In this document: in pieces, positions 38,401 to 50,928 of the stretch
How positions within the stretch are numbered: the stretch's first letter is position 1
How the letters are laid out: each line of letters opens with the position of its first letter
Origin: Artemisia argyi
Lineage: Eukaryota > Streptophyta > Magnoliopsida > Asterales > Asteraceae
DNA length: 64,000 nucleotides
Assembly (NCBI GenBank): GCA_030686995.1
Contig: CM060694.1
Location: 88,898,762-88,962,761 of the forward strand
Reading direction: 5' to 3'
Position numbers and translations under genes: made by a program
Notes under the pieces: generated by a model
The model's database searches: none
Seen by the model: only the letters and a program-made list of their open reading frames with translations
What the model was told of the DNA's origin: nothing

Positions 38401-39963
38401 ATTTTACAAAGGCATAAAAGATTTGACATAATAAAAAAGTACCAAATATAGAAGAGACTAGAGCAGAATAGCAGATGAAACTGTTGCATAAAAGTGCATA
38501 CTAATATGTTAGTTCTGAATTCAATATAATGTGGCAAAAGATAGATTTTAGGTTGCTGTTCTTCAATGGTTCTAAAGATATGTGTTTCCAACTAACTCTT
38601 GGTCAGATTTAGCATTTGGGGGATGGAGGAGCTGAAGAGGTGTTCTAACTAGTTGATTAAATAGTCCAAACTAGCAAATAGCAAAAACAGCAATAACTCG
38701 TTGAAAGATAGCAAAGGTTAGGATTCTTAGAATACCGATTATAACAGGCTAACAGCAACGCATTTTTAATAACTCGTTGAAAGATAACAAAGGTTCAGAA
38801 ACATAAACGGATCTGAGTCTACAATCTTCCAAGCACAAAGTGTAATCCTGCCACCATTTGACATATCCTTCAACCATTGAACTAAAAGCCAAATAAAGAG
38901 GGAAGGAGAGACTCGACCAACTAATTTAAATTTGCAGTAACAAAAGGTCATGCGCGCAAGGGCTATAGCTAACATCCCCTCTTTCAGAATCCATTTAGGT
39001 ATATGGGTTACTAGCAACCCTCTTAAGCTAAAAGAATATGGTATGCACTACGCTTAATGTCTAGATAGCTGCTTAAGTGGCATTAGAAAATGATTATTAG
39101 AGTCCAAATTGCAATACCAACACATCATAGAATTCATAAAGACATACAAAAAGCAAACAAAGTTTCATAAACATAAGAGGATCCAAATCTACAACCTTCC
39201 TGGCATATTGGACTCAAAACCCAGTTAACCTATGAGTAGCTTCTAAGAAAGGTAAAAAGGGATGCAGCCAAATAATCTTCACTTTCGAAACAAAGATCAT
39301 TCCTTAATTGTTGTAATAAATACTAACATTACCTCTCTAGATAAGTGAAAGACGGCGACATTCTTAATTATGCTAATTTATCCCAAAAATACGAAGTGTC
39401 ACGATAATGAATCGAACACGGCCTTGAGATAGTAAAGCTCTCAAGACAACATCATCGCTCATCATCCAGAATCCTATTAAGCTCACAAGCTACTAGCAAT
39501 CCAAACTAAAACCCAACAAACCCCACCTAAAACATACCAAAGCCTGATCCAATCACTTAAGCAAATATTCAACTAACCTAGAAACAAATTTTATTCGATT
39601 ATCGCATAACAGATCAACGCTTATCACTCAAATAACACACGTCATAACTATCATGTGACAAACAACATAAACCAATATAATGACGACATGAACCACATCA
39701 AATCTAAAAATTGTTGCATTATTTACAAAAAAGTAAATCCAAGCTTATTTTTAAGCAGAATAAGTAGTTATAGTAAGCAATACCAAACATCCTAAAAACA
39801 CATGTTCTAACTAACTATCAAGTAACAAACAACAACATAAAACACATCACATCAAACAACAGTTACCTGAATCACCGACAACAAGAACACGAACTTGACC
39901 ACAAGGGGGCCCACCATTTACATCTTTACTGATAATCTCCTTATCACGTTCCCTCCAAAACAT
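35436..39963 (-). CDS. LIP1-like: LIP1-like small GTPase (Ras/Rab superfamily), 7 exons, 337 aa
   Basis: Exons: 39963-39867, 38379-38288, 38211-38070, 37146-36842, 36469-36416, 36327-36200, 35631-35436. All introns are GT-AG and the phases join to 337 aa. The protein starts MFWRERDKEIISKD. It has a P-loop GDSGVGKTS (30-38), switch I around T55-I-G, WDVSGHDR (90-97; His replaces the usual catalytic Gln), NKAD (161-164), and a plant-specific insert with GGPGGLPVPY (147-156). The C-terminal extension is Pro-rich (LPPLPAQRNLTPPPTLYPQQ) and ends SKRNNINV, with no prenylation cysteine. This architecture matches Arabidopsis LIGHT INSENSITIVE PERIOD 1, an atypical small GTPase affecting circadian period and light input. 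No breaks were seen. Intron 1 (1,487 bp) contains a small internal repeat (CATAAACGGATCTGAGTCTA and a variant near 39170). The promoter side is crowded by transposons from 40381 on. Confidence 0.93.
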
Positions 39964-40006
39964 TTTACTCCTTTTATATTATCACTAACAACCTTTTATT
40001 TGCAAC

Positions 40007-40043
<37 letters not shown>

Positions 40044-40380
40044 CCAATGGAGATTTTGACCGATCTAACAATACCCACTTGGTGATTTTGGTTTTGGGTT
40101 TTTATAAAGTGATGAATCTTAATGTGGAGGGTTTTGTCTGTGTGTGAGTTGAAGAATTGGATTTCAGAAAATGGGTTTTTATTAGATCCTTGATGTAAAA
40201 GTGAATTTGAAGGTATGATTTGGAAAAGCAAGTTTGAGGGGGGGCACAAGATTTGAGTGGTGAAATCACATTTAATACACTTTTATTCATTCACTTATTT
40301 TTAATTGAGACTTTTTAAATTGCTATATTGCTAAATTTATATATTTTCGTTAAATACCAAAAATTTATTTATTAGTCAGT

Positions 40381-40690
40381 TAGGGGTGTGCATCGGGCCG
40401 GAACCCGACCCGTCCCGACCCGTCTCGACGAAGCCCGAATTTCAACAAGCTTGAAAATCCTAACCGAATCCCGACCTGAGTTTAGCCCGAATCGTCTCGA
40501 GTCCCGAAACGAAACCGATTTGTATGGTTTTTCTTTGTAATCCCGACTTCGTCCCGACTCCCGACCCGACCTGAATCCCGACAAGCTGAAAAACCCAAAC
40601 CGAGTCCCGACCTGAATATGGTCGGTTCGGGATTCGGGACGTCGGGATCGGGACGGTTTTCGGGTGTCGGTCGGGTTTTGCTCATCCCTA
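40381..40690. mobile_element. Non-autonomous hAT-like element (MITE), about 310 bp
   Basis: Begins TAGGGGTGTGCATCGG and ends GCTCATCCCTA. Flanks TTAGTCAG (40372-40379) and TTAGTCAC (40691-40698) agree at 7 of 8 bases with one extra T on the left, fitting an 8-bp hAT duplication. The interior consists of CCCGACC/CGTCCCGA words in opposite orientations. The termini resemble those of the element at 4190-4910. It lies about 420 bp upstream of the LIP1-like start codon. Confidence 0.65.
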
Positions 40691-40794
40691 TTAGTCACAA
40701 CTTTTTTAAAAACAAAAAATTGTAAGAGTTGAGATTCATGAAGAACCCGTACATGCCATAGAACCTATCAACCAATCATAGATACTCATTTATA

Positions 40795-40919
40795 TTTTCC
40801 ACCTTTTTTTTCAAAACAACATATCTTGCAAACAATAAATCTTCAAGCTACAAAAAATATCATCGCGACGAGAATTAAATCATCTTTCTATAGATATGCA
40901 TTGTTATATACTTTCGACG

Positions 40920-40971
<52 letters not shown>

Positions 40972-41224
40972 CCGCCAAGAAAAATCATATATGATTCGTA
41001 AAAATCACATATGATTTGATTTTTACAAATCACATATGATTCTTACGAAAAATCATATATGATTCTTACGAATCATATATGATTTGTGAAAATCATATAT
41101 GATTTGTAATTACGAATCATATATGATTTGTAAAAATCATATATGATTCGTAAAAATCATATATGATTTAATTTTAACGAATCACGTATGATTTTTACAA
41201 ATCATATATGATTTTTCTGGGCGG

Positions 41225-41260
<36 letters not shown>

Positions 41261-41390
41261 GTCGAAAGTATATAACAATACATATCTATAGAAAGATAAT
41301 TTAATTCTCGTCGCGATAGTATTTTTTTCGCGTAACGATTTACGGTTTGCGAGATATTTAATTTTTTTTTAAATGTGAAAGTTTATTTTT
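40795..41390. mobile_element. Hairpin element with an AATCATATATGATT array, about 0.6 kb
   Basis: The arms 40800-40970 and 41220-41390 are inverted copies sharing ATCGCGACGAGAATTAAAT, CTTTCTATAGATATG and ATATACTTTCGACGA, each closed by a long T or A run (40922-40966, 41229-41258). Between them the 14-bp palindrome AATCATATATGATT and variants occur about ten times (40979-41213). GGCGGAAATT/AATTTCCGCC marks the inner edge. No target duplication was found, so its transposon class is unknown. Confidence 0.7.
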
Positions 41391-41585
41391 TTTATTTTGA
41401 TAAAAAAAAAAATAGTTGCTGAGATTGCTTTATTAGTTCTTTGGTAAAACTTGGTTCTACACAGATCTTTTGGCTATGTATTAAATTTGAAATTAAATGT
41501 TTTAACCTGAAAATATTTAAGCTTTAAAACAAGCTCCGGACAATAACCAGTTTTAAATTTACATAAATTTAAACCGTTTTAAAAT
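41391..41585. other. Short spacer between two inverted-repeat elements
   Basis: AT-rich, no gene. It includes TTTTAAAA at 41577-41584, the left target repeat of the next element. Confidence 0.5.
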
Positions 41586-42577
41586 GGGATAATACAAAAA
41601 AAATAAAAAATTACTAAAGTTTCCTAAAAATTTGAATTAAGTTACTAAAGTTTTGTTTTGTTTAACCGGGTTACCCATGTTTACAGGTTTGCTAAATATG
41701 TTATTGAACTTTGTAAACGATGAAAATTGTTAGATTTTAAGTACAAAACGGTCCTTGTCGTTAGTCGGGCTTCACGGAATTAGTCCCTAGACCACTATTT
41801 CTGTTAGTTTGACCGTTTTTCTTACGTTTTCATCCGTTTTCTTATGTTTTCATACGTTTTCGGCCGTTTTTATACGTATTTATTCGTTTTCAAGTGTCTT
41901 TATATGTTTTTATTCGTTTTCAACCATTTTTATACGTTTTCGTCCGTCTTTATATGTTTTTATTTGTTTTCATCCGTTCTTATACATTTTCATCCTATTT
42001 TATACGCTTTCACTAGTTTTTCTTACGTTTTCGCCCGTTTTCTTATGTTTTCGCCCGTTTTCTTATGTTTTCATACATTTTCATCCATACGTTTTCATTC
42101 GTTTTTTCCAATTTCAACCCTTTTAGCACTTTTCGTCCGTTTTTCTGTTTTTATTTGTTTTTATACATTTTTGTCCATCTTCATATGTTTTTATCCGTAT
42201 TTAAACGTTTTCGTCCGTGTTTATATGTTTTCATCCGTTTTTAAATATTTTCGTCCATTTATATCTATTTTCGTTCGTTTTCTAACGTTTTCATCTGTCT
42301 TTAAGTGTTTTCGTCCGTTTTATCCATTTTCGTCCATTTTTATATGTTTTCGTCCATATTTACTTCGGTTTTTATATGCCTTTAAACGGATGAAAACATA
42401 TAAAAATGGACGAAAGCATATGAAAACGAACGAAAATGTATAAAATGGGTGAAAAATATAAAAATGGACGAAAGCGTATGAAAACGAACGAAAATGTATA
42501 AAAACAGTTGAAAACGTATAAAAACGGTTGAAAACAAATAAAACCGGATGAAAACGTATAAAAAAGGGTTTAAAACG

Positions 42578-42627
<50 letters not shown>

Positions 42628-43187
42628 AACGAAAACATAAGAAAACGGCCGAAAAAGTAAGAAAAACTGGTGAAAGCAATGGATGAAAATGTATAAGAAC
42701 GGATGAAAACGAATAAAAGCGTATAAAGACGGACAAAAACGTATGAAAACATAAGAAAATTGGCGAAAACATAAGAAAATGTATGAAAACATAAGAAAAC
42801 GGGCGAAAATGTAAGAAAAACTAGTGAAAGCGTATAAAAATGGATGAAAATGTATAAGAACGGATGAAAACGAATAAAAGCGTATAAATGCGGACGAAGC
42901 TGTATATAAATGGTTGAAAACGAATAAAAACGTATAAAAATGCTTGAAAACGAATAAATACGTATAAAAACGGGCGAAAATGTATGAAAACATAAAAAAC
43001 AGATGAAAACGTAAGAAAAACGGTCAAACTAACAGAAACAGTGGTTTAGGGACTAATTCCGTGAAGCCCGACTAACGACAAGGACCGTTTTGTATTTAAA
43101 ATCTAATAATTTTCATCGTTTACAAAGTTTAGTAACATATTTAACAAACCCGTAAATATCGGTAACCCGGTTGAGAGAGAGAGAGAG

Positions 43188-43225
<38 letters not shown>

Positions 43226-43282
43226 TTAGTAACTTAATTCAAATTTCTGGGAAACTTTAATAACTTTTTTGTGTATTAACCC
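41586..43282. mobile_element. Foldback (long-TIR) element, 1,697 bp
   Basis: Ends GGGATAATAC and GTATTAACCC are near-exact inverted copies. Flanks TTTTAAAAT (41577-41585) and TTTTAAAAA (43283-43291) agree at 8 of 9. The outer arms (~230 bp) pair over words such as AATTTGAATTAAGTTACTAA, AACGGTCCTTGTCGTTAGTC and GGGCTTCACGGAATTAGTCC. The inner arms are arrays of TTTTTATACGTTTTCGTCCG-like 20-mers that change orientation near 42380, followed by an A-run (42579-42623). Phe-rich reading frames here are artefacts. Confidence 0.87.
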
Positions 43283-43565
43283 TTTTAAAAATCTATATCC
43301 TAAAAACAATGCACAACTTTAGGATCTTTTGTAAATTCTTCACACACTTGATGAAGACTCAGCTTCATTACCCACGCTTGATGATGCTTCAGGTTCATTA
43401 CAACTACAATGCGTGCTTTCCTTCTCCACCTGGCATTCTAAAATAAATTGTATATGTCAATTAACTTTTCCATTTTGTGAACTTTAGGTCACATTAATAA
43501 AAGTTAAGATGAAGGAAATAACAATCTATAAAACATATATACATCTTTCGATTTTCGCAAACTTC

Positions 43566-43630
43566 AAGTCACGAGTATAATCGAAGCATTTTCCAATCTT
43601 ATGCCAGGCTTTTGGCAATAATAACACTTA
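43566..43630 (-). pseudogene. Possible zinc-knuckle (CCHC) remnant
   Basis: The minus strand encodes KCYYCQKPG; one base out of frame it continues HKIGKCFDYTRDLKFAKIER. Together this would give a C-x2-C-x4-H-x4-C knuckle of the retroelement gag type, broken by a single-base deletion. A further minus-strand open stretch at 43440-43340 (ECQVEKESTHCSCNEPEASS and a repeated Ser-rich end) may or may not belong to it. Context is insufficient for a family. Confidence 0.35.
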
Positions 43631-43654
43631 GAAACTGCAAATCTCTTTCTGGTT

Positions 43655-44160
43655 ATTGGTTAAAAGAAGAACCCCTCAGTCCTTCTTAAAAACTTAAAGA
43701 GAAATAGCATGAAAGTTGCTTTATTTAGTGATCCACCTGAGATGTAACATCGTTTGAGATTGGATGTGTGCCATGTTAGGGAAATGTCATCCCCTTCAGG
43801 TGTTGTTAACAGGTAGGAACCATTGTCGTTTACCTGACGAATAATGTATTGCCCCTCCCAGTTGGGAGCGAGCTTGCCTGACCGTCAGCTTTACTAGCTA
43901 CATTTTTTCGCATTACATCGTCGCCAGGTTTGAACAACACTGGGCGGACACGTTTGTTGTAATACTTAGCCATTTTTTGTTTAGACTGTACTAGGTGGAT
44001 GGCGACTCGATCGCGCTTTTACTAAGCTAGTGTTGGGTCTAGCTTAGGGGAATCTTTGTTTTCATCCTCATTAAACATAGCAAGTCTTTATGTTCATATG
44101 AGCATTTTAACAAGTATCACGGCTCCAGTTCCATAGACTAAACTGAAGGGTAACCCAAAA
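43655..44160 (-). pseudogene. Decayed Ty3/gypsy integrase C-terminus (Tat-like)
   Basis: On the minus strand the order is FSLVYGTGAV, then KYYNKRVRPVLFKPGDDVMR, then, after a frame shift, KLAPNWEGQY and later LTWHTSNLKRCY. These are the C-terminal integrase landmarks of plant Tat/Ogre-type Ty3/gypsy elements (the LVYG motif, the F-K-x-G-D-x-V-x-R module, and G-P-x-W-E-G-P-Y). Several stops and shifts interrupt it. The Athila-like element inserted at 44203 may have cut it, but no continuation was found to the right of 61880. Confidence 0.75.
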
Positions 44161-44202
44161 TCCAAAACTCATAATTATAACCCAAAATCCGTACTTGACT
44201 GA

Positions 44203-44767
44203 TGATGAGGCGAAAAATGAACCACTTTTAGGGGGTCATTTAACCCCGGAATTGAATTTATTTGATCAAATATTACCCTAAATCGTTCCTTTTATGATTT
44301 TAGGTACTTTGGGAGTGAAATCTGGAAAAGGAAGCAATTCGGACGTTTTTGGAGCATAAAAGTGAAGAAAACGCCAAAGACTTAATTTTCCAAGCTGAGA
44401 ACAGTACCTGACGGCGTCAAGAGGAAGACCCTGACAGCGTCAGGAGTAAAAGTGGTGACGACCCAGTGCAAACCTGACGGCCTCATAACAAGGGCGTTAA
44501 GAGTTAAAATCGTGACGGCCTGCATAAGGTGTACACATGACGGCGTCAGACCCAGATCTAGGCAGTCCGAGGAACTATTTGGCGGCGAGATGACGGCGTC
44601 AGACATTTGTTCTTGACGTCGTCACCTTCTAAACTCTATATATAGTTTTCTATTTTTCATTCATTATAGAGGAACTTGTGTGGATATAATTAGGGCCGAA
44701 CTTTGTAAACCCTAGCTCATATTTTACAGTGTTTTCAAGGGTTTTCACCCCTTGAATCCTTTCATGT
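44203..44767 (+). repeat. Left LTR of the Athila-like element, 5' part
   Basis: Matches 60465-61017 and contains the TGACGGCGTCA array and a TATATATA box. Several array members have mutated here (for example TGACAGCGTCA), mainly by transitions. The nested element interrupts it after CATGT. Confidence 0.9.
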
Positions 44768-47700
44768 TGTAACAACCCGCATTTTCGGGAAATTTCTCTT
44801 ATTCACTATTCATCAGTTACTATTCATCGATTACTATTCACCGGTCACTATTCATCATTTTACTATTCATCATTTTCGGAGTCAGTTTGTGATTCCGAGA
44901 AGCGTTCAAAAATTTTACTATTCATGTGACACTATTCATTCCCGAAGGGAAATCACTATTCATGATCATCGTTCGTCATTTTGTAAACTGAGTTTACGAG
45001 TCTTCAAATTCGCGTAACCAATGTGGTTTAGCTGCGAATTCATGCATCATTCATTAATGATATTTCATATAGACTGGATTAGTCTACACATCATCAGTAC
45101 TTTAGGACTACACGGATATGCATTATTTCTATATACGTATGCTTAATTTGTAATTAACGTTACCACTCAGTTTTTACTACGAACGTATACCCAATACTCC
45201 CGACTACGATCCTAACATATGTTCATACTTATTATAATGATATAAAAATTATATTATTAATTTACCCGGTGTTTTTAAATCAATTACTACATTTTACGGT
45301 CAGAGCTTATAACTCCGTCGGTTTGCGTTATTTCAATACGATAATTATTTCAACACCCGATTCTCATCAGGAATAATACTTTACAACTTTTACAACTTCA
45401 TCGTATTTTATTTCACCTCGTTAACATTTATTTCAAGATAACTCGGTACCCGATAACACCCAAAGTATACACTAGATACACCAATACTTCCAACACTTGG
45501 ACAAGTTTATTAATTAGCCCACAAAGCCTCCTCCTTTCCCCTAATTGGTGCCACCTTGCCCCCCCTTTCCTAGCCAAGAGTTGCAATTTACCAACCTATA
45601 TTAATTACACTCTAAACTTGTCTAGTATTTAATCTATTGTATCTCATTTTTACACATAATTTCAAGTTCAAGAAAACAAAATTCTCTCTTCCTTCTTTCT
45701 CTCTTGGTGGCCGGCCAACACACAAAACAACAAGAAGAAACATCAATTTTTCCAAGATCAAGTGATAATCAAGGTTATTTAGTACTTCTTGTTAGGGTTT
45801 TGATATTTAAACACAAGGTTTTGCAAGTTTTTCATCTCCACTAATCCACTAATCCTTCAAGTAAGTTGTCAAACTCATTTTCAAAATTTCCTCAAGTATC
45901 TTTCAATGATCATACACTTTTATTCAAGATATATATGCATATGTTGATTTATACCACTCTATATATATACTTTTTATAACTTACAAGCCTTAGATATATT
46001 ATATAGGTGAATCCTTGGTAGATTGTTGTGATGGATGATGTTTAGGAACCCATGACACCCTGAGAAGGTGTATGGTAAGATTAGACTAGATTTGTGGTGA
46101 TTGAAAGTGGTTTGGTTGAAGTTGGAACTAGATTGGAACACTAGAAATGATTTTTGAAACTATATAAATAGCTACTGTCCATTTTTGCAAAACGTGGGAA
46201 AATCAGTGGGTTTTGGGTAACTTTGGACCAAAGATTTAGAAAATACATTCCAAGACAAAACTATGGCCGAAAACGGGGATAAAAACGAGTTAATAACGAA
46301 GGAGATATAATTTTCCGAATATTAACAACGAAAAATACTTTCAAATATAGGTTCTGTCCCAAATCGCCAATTTCAGAAAACTCAGGGGTTTCCGGGTAAC
46401 ATTGGGTTAGATATTCAGAAAATACTTTCAAAAACGAAACCGTGGCCGCTTGAATCACTAAAATCCGAGTTACGATGAAAAAGTTATGATATTTCCAATA
46501 TTAACGACGAAAACTATTTTCTGAAAAATACCTTGCTGTTGAGCAGATTTCATGGACTGTTTCGAGATGTAAAACTTGATCTAGCCGTCCCGACTTATCA
46601 AAAATATATTAGTATGTTGTCCCACGATTCCGGGGATATAAAGAACGTAGAAAACGAGCTTATAACGAAAAAGATACAAGCGTTTGAACTTAGACGATTT
46701 TTACAAATTTCCATCAGCTTTTCTATTATTATTTTGCCGCAAAACTGTCTTTGCGAGACACCACTTTCTCGGCTGTTTTTCTTTATGATCGGATCAATTT
46801 GAGTCCGAGCCGTAGTTTTATGAAATCAAGATCTTCCAACAAGATTTTCAAATCAATTGGCCGTTCGTCGAATAGACTTATAACGAATAAACTACGACTT
46901 CATCTATATACCCGATAAACTATATATATTTTGACAGCTTTTACTATAATGAAAATTTCTAAGTGTTGAACATAATACTTTCAAGTAACAACAATAAGAG
47001 TCGATTTTCTCATCGATCAAGACCCGTATAGCCAAAAGTTAAATAACACGACATCAAAATATTGTTACAAGGTTTTCAAAAACGCCGAGCTTGACCATTA
47101 ACACTTAACGTACAACATTTCGCGACTTGTTTTGCGAGGCCATTTTGGGCATATTTTCAATGTAACGAAAATGCTATTTTGCGACGAAAACCTTATATTT
47201 GCCGATAGAACGCCAAACAAGGATCGTGGAGTACCGTTTCAACATATTTACCTGGAAAGTGATTATTAACTAACGAGACGTCAAAAATATATTTTTCGAC
47301 GATAAACACTATTTTCAAAACTAACGAGTGGTATCGATAACATACGTATTTGCATGTGTAGCATCATTTCATTTCTTACATTAGATCATATCATTCATGT
47401 TAGGTTACGGTTAGAGATCGTGCCTCATTTCGGTATATCTACTTTTGTCATCGTAGCTATCGCACCAGGTGAGTTCATAACCCCTACTTTTACTTGTTTT
47501 ACAACTGTTTTGGGGGAAGATACATGCTCGATACTATTTAAATTCAATGCTTGTTTTACTTGAACGCAATTCATTTTCTCAAACATTACTGAATGGTTGA
47601 AATACTTGTTCTATGTTTCTTATACGATTTGAATTACTTATGGGGAAGAATACACTGCTTGAATTATTTTTGTACAATGCCAAAGTATTACAAATTCCAT

Positions 47701-48510
47701 ACATTGCTTAAGTTTACTTATTACTACCAAGTTAAGTCCCCTTTATTATCATGGACCGTTAATTTTAGTGCAAAGCGAGAGTGAATGAATAGATTTATTG
47801 AGGGTGACGCCTCTATTCGTGTTTGGGTTGCTCCAACGGGTGCGAATGCATTTCATGTCTTAACAATTTGAGTGTCTGGTAAACACTCTGGTGGGGCCAT
47901 TACAAAGTCTAGCTTCGGGGTCATGAGCTTAAGAGACAATGTAGCATTTTTTACATATTGTCACCTTACTTTATACTTTTGGCTATTGTACATACGAAAA
48001 TTTCTTATGAATTACGATGCTTTTACATCAATCTTATTACAATTGTTTACACAAACAAAACTATATCATATTTGGCAGTGGGTCGTAAACACATAGGTTA
48101 CAAGTCTCTTATGGCGGGACTTGTAGCTGAGTGGATTTACGATGCCTTTGCTGGACGATCTTTTCTCTATAGGCATTATTTGTTAAACAAACTCTATGAA
48201 CTCACCAACCTCGTGTTGACACTTTAGCGTGTATTTTCAGGTTTTAACCATTGGCACGCTACAGGAGGTTTTGGCAGGGCATGGCATGGTCATAGAAGAC
48301 TCTGATATTCTTATGGGGACCGTTTTAAACTATTTTAAGGGCTTACTTCCGCACTAATTTTAAACAATGTAAATTCAATACTTTTAGTTAAACGATTTTA
48401 TTCTAAATGATTGAAGTGAAAACCAATTTTGTACTTGTGATGTAATACCAATTGAGTTACACCCCAGGTACATGTATGCTTCCGCTGGACCCGATTCTGG
48501 GGGTGTGACA
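44768..48510 (+). repeat. Left LTR of the nested gypsy element, 3,743 bp
   Basis: Near-identical to 50944-54696. It includes a repeated CACTATTCATC word near its start. Small reading frames such as 46533-46802 occur in both LTR copies and are not genes of the element. Confidence 0.93.
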
Positions 48511-48513
48511 GAT

Positions 48514-48525
48514 TGGTATCAGAGC
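48514..48525 (+). other. Primer-binding site, tRNA-Met type
   Basis: TGGTATCAGAGC, three bases after the left LTR, is the standard initiator-tRNA-Met complement used by many plant LTR retrotransposons. Confidence 0.9.
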
Positions 48526-50280
48526 TTTGGCTATAGCGAACTAAGTGTTTTTAAAACCTAGACTATAGCTACTTTTACGAAAACTTAACCCTATGACCGT
48601 CACGTGCCTGCCTGCCAAGCTGAAGCCTCATTTGTGGTTAGTTGCTGACATAGGTGATGAGATTTGTGTCTCATTATCTGATATATTATATTCATTTATT
48701 ATAGTTGATTACTATAATTGTCTTTCATATAAGCATGTTCACGTATCATATATGTCACCCTGTTATGTCTTTCCTTGCATAGTTTCATTATTTGACCTCG
48801 AGTTTGGTCACCTGCTTTTGTCTTTCAGAATGTCTTGGTATTTGTGAAGGACATGGTATTAGTATAACTGGGCTGAGTATTTCAAAATTTATGGAACCTC
48901 GGTGGAATATAGACTGGTCATCTATATTCAACCCGGGATAGTGAGATATAGGCTGACCACCTATGTCTGACTCAGAAGTGAATTTTGCAACACTGAGAAT
49001 GGTTATAATAAGATTATGTCTGGATTGAATCCCCTACTCAATTTCCAAATATTTCATTCATGTGTGTGTATATTCTCGTTGTTGGAACCTTCATACTTTT
49101 CATTATTTCATAAACCACCGATTGGAAGCACGTCAACTGGTCATTTCATCTCATGAACATTCACGTCTATGCACGATACACTTACATTACAGTATTTTCT
49201 TTTATCACAATCTCATTTTGTTACAGTTGTCACAGTCTTTTCCCTTCTCACCATCACTATCATTTCCCTTTCCCCATCCCCATATATATAAGGAATTAGC
49301 TAACACTCTATAGATTCCGATGTCACTTATCCCTCACTACTCCCTATATTGATAAGTGGATATTATCAATGACCTCCCTAGGAAAGACTTTCCATACCTT
49401 CTATGAGGATAATCCCTCGGTACATTAAGACCATTCAAAACTCAACAGAAATCTCAAGATATCATAAAACCATTCGAACCACTATCACTGGCCTGATTGC
49501 CACAATTCCACTATCTGGAAAGTATTGGCTTGACTAAATAACAAGATTCATTTAGATACGAGTGCTCACTGATCAACACTATAGAGATACATCCAACCTT
49601 CTAACCAAGACTATAGAACCTTCAATTGAACATGTCCTCACCAATAGACTTTATTCAAACATGTTAGACACCTATGCCTTTGTGCAGACATACATACCTG
49701 ACTATTTTATCCTCTTAATATTTTCACTTTTAAATGGATTTTTCTCCAAACTATAGTTATACAAAACATATATCTTGTAAGAAATACTTTTCTGAAGCAA
49801 TTATTTCGACAAGCAAATTCCTTTTGGCTAATCCTTTACAAAACTATTGAATGTTAGGAAATTTTAAACATCGATCTTTGGTAAACCATATTATCCACCT
49901 TATGTTGAAAAAAAAATTGTCCTATCTTGCATAACTATTAAATTTTGAAACATCAAGAAGGATGTTACCTAAAAAGCCGTTTGCTTAAACTTGTAAATTC
50001 ATTTATTCGGGAAAGGTTTATGAACAACACACAATCTCAAAACAAACTTTGAAAATCAATCACTATATTACATCACTTATACATTTAGGATTTTGTGCTT
50101 TGATGATATAGAGCTTGGGGAAAATCTTAGTAATGGAGACTAAGCATCGTAGGTGGAGAAAGACTCAATTCATGACATTCCTGCGGAGGAATCACAACCT
50201 TATCCTAATCTATTATTTTCAACAACACCCTTGACGGACCTAACCTTGTAAGCCTTTCAAAACAAGATTCATGATACCCA

Positions 50281-50790
50281 TCTCAATTACTCCTAATAGA
50301 GGAACTTGATTCATCTCGAACTCCTAGCAATTTCATTAAGATTTCTTTGGAACCACACCACCTATCATCTGCAGACCAATGGTCAGGAATTAGAGAATGA
50401 TTCACACATAGGGAGATATGCTCGGAGCATGAGTGATTGACTCTAGAAATGGTTGGACTAACCATTTTCCATAAATCAGATTCCTTTATAAACCATAGTT
50501 ACCACAAGAGCTTAGAGACTACACCATTTGAAGCACTCTATGGTCGAAGTGCCAACATCCATTGACGGATCGAAATTTGGAAAAAGCCCAACTCACTAGT
50601 CCCGTAAGCATTCATGAAATAACCAGGAATTTCCTACAAATCAAGAATCAGTTACAAGTTCGATAAGTTGTAAACCATTAGAATTTCAAGTTCGTGGCAG
50701 GATTACGTTGAAAGTTCTGCCTAGGAAAGGCATGATACCATTCAGAAAACTTCAGAAAGTTAAACCCGATACACGTTGAACCATTTACTA
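50281..50790 (+). pseudogene. Decayed Ty3/gypsy integrase region
   Basis: Fragments in shifting frames match the end of a gypsy integrase in order: NRGT followed by F-I-S (catalytic-core region), a HxQTxGQ-like segment near 50370, FEALYGRSA near 50528, and KLNPIHVEPF-like sequence near 50760 (compare the usual K-L-x-P-R-x-x-G-P-F). Stops occur every few codons. It marks the interior as derived from a once complete element on the plus strand. Confidence 0.7.
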
Positions 50791-50928
50791 TTTCTGACAG
50801 AGTAGGCCTAGTGGCCGTCAGACTTGAACCTTGTTAGAGCTCAATAACTTACACGATAAAAATCATCATCTTTTCACCAATACCACTCTAGAGACCAACA
50901 CAAACTGAACTTCGGGACGAAGTTCCTT

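Noticed and set aside
40372..40698. Arg/Pro/Asp-rich frames of up to 108 codons
   Set aside because: They translate CCCGACC words of the second hAT-like MITE.
41809..43027. Phe-rich frames of up to 199 codons
   Set aside because: Same cause: 20-mer repeat arms of the foldback element at 41586-43282.
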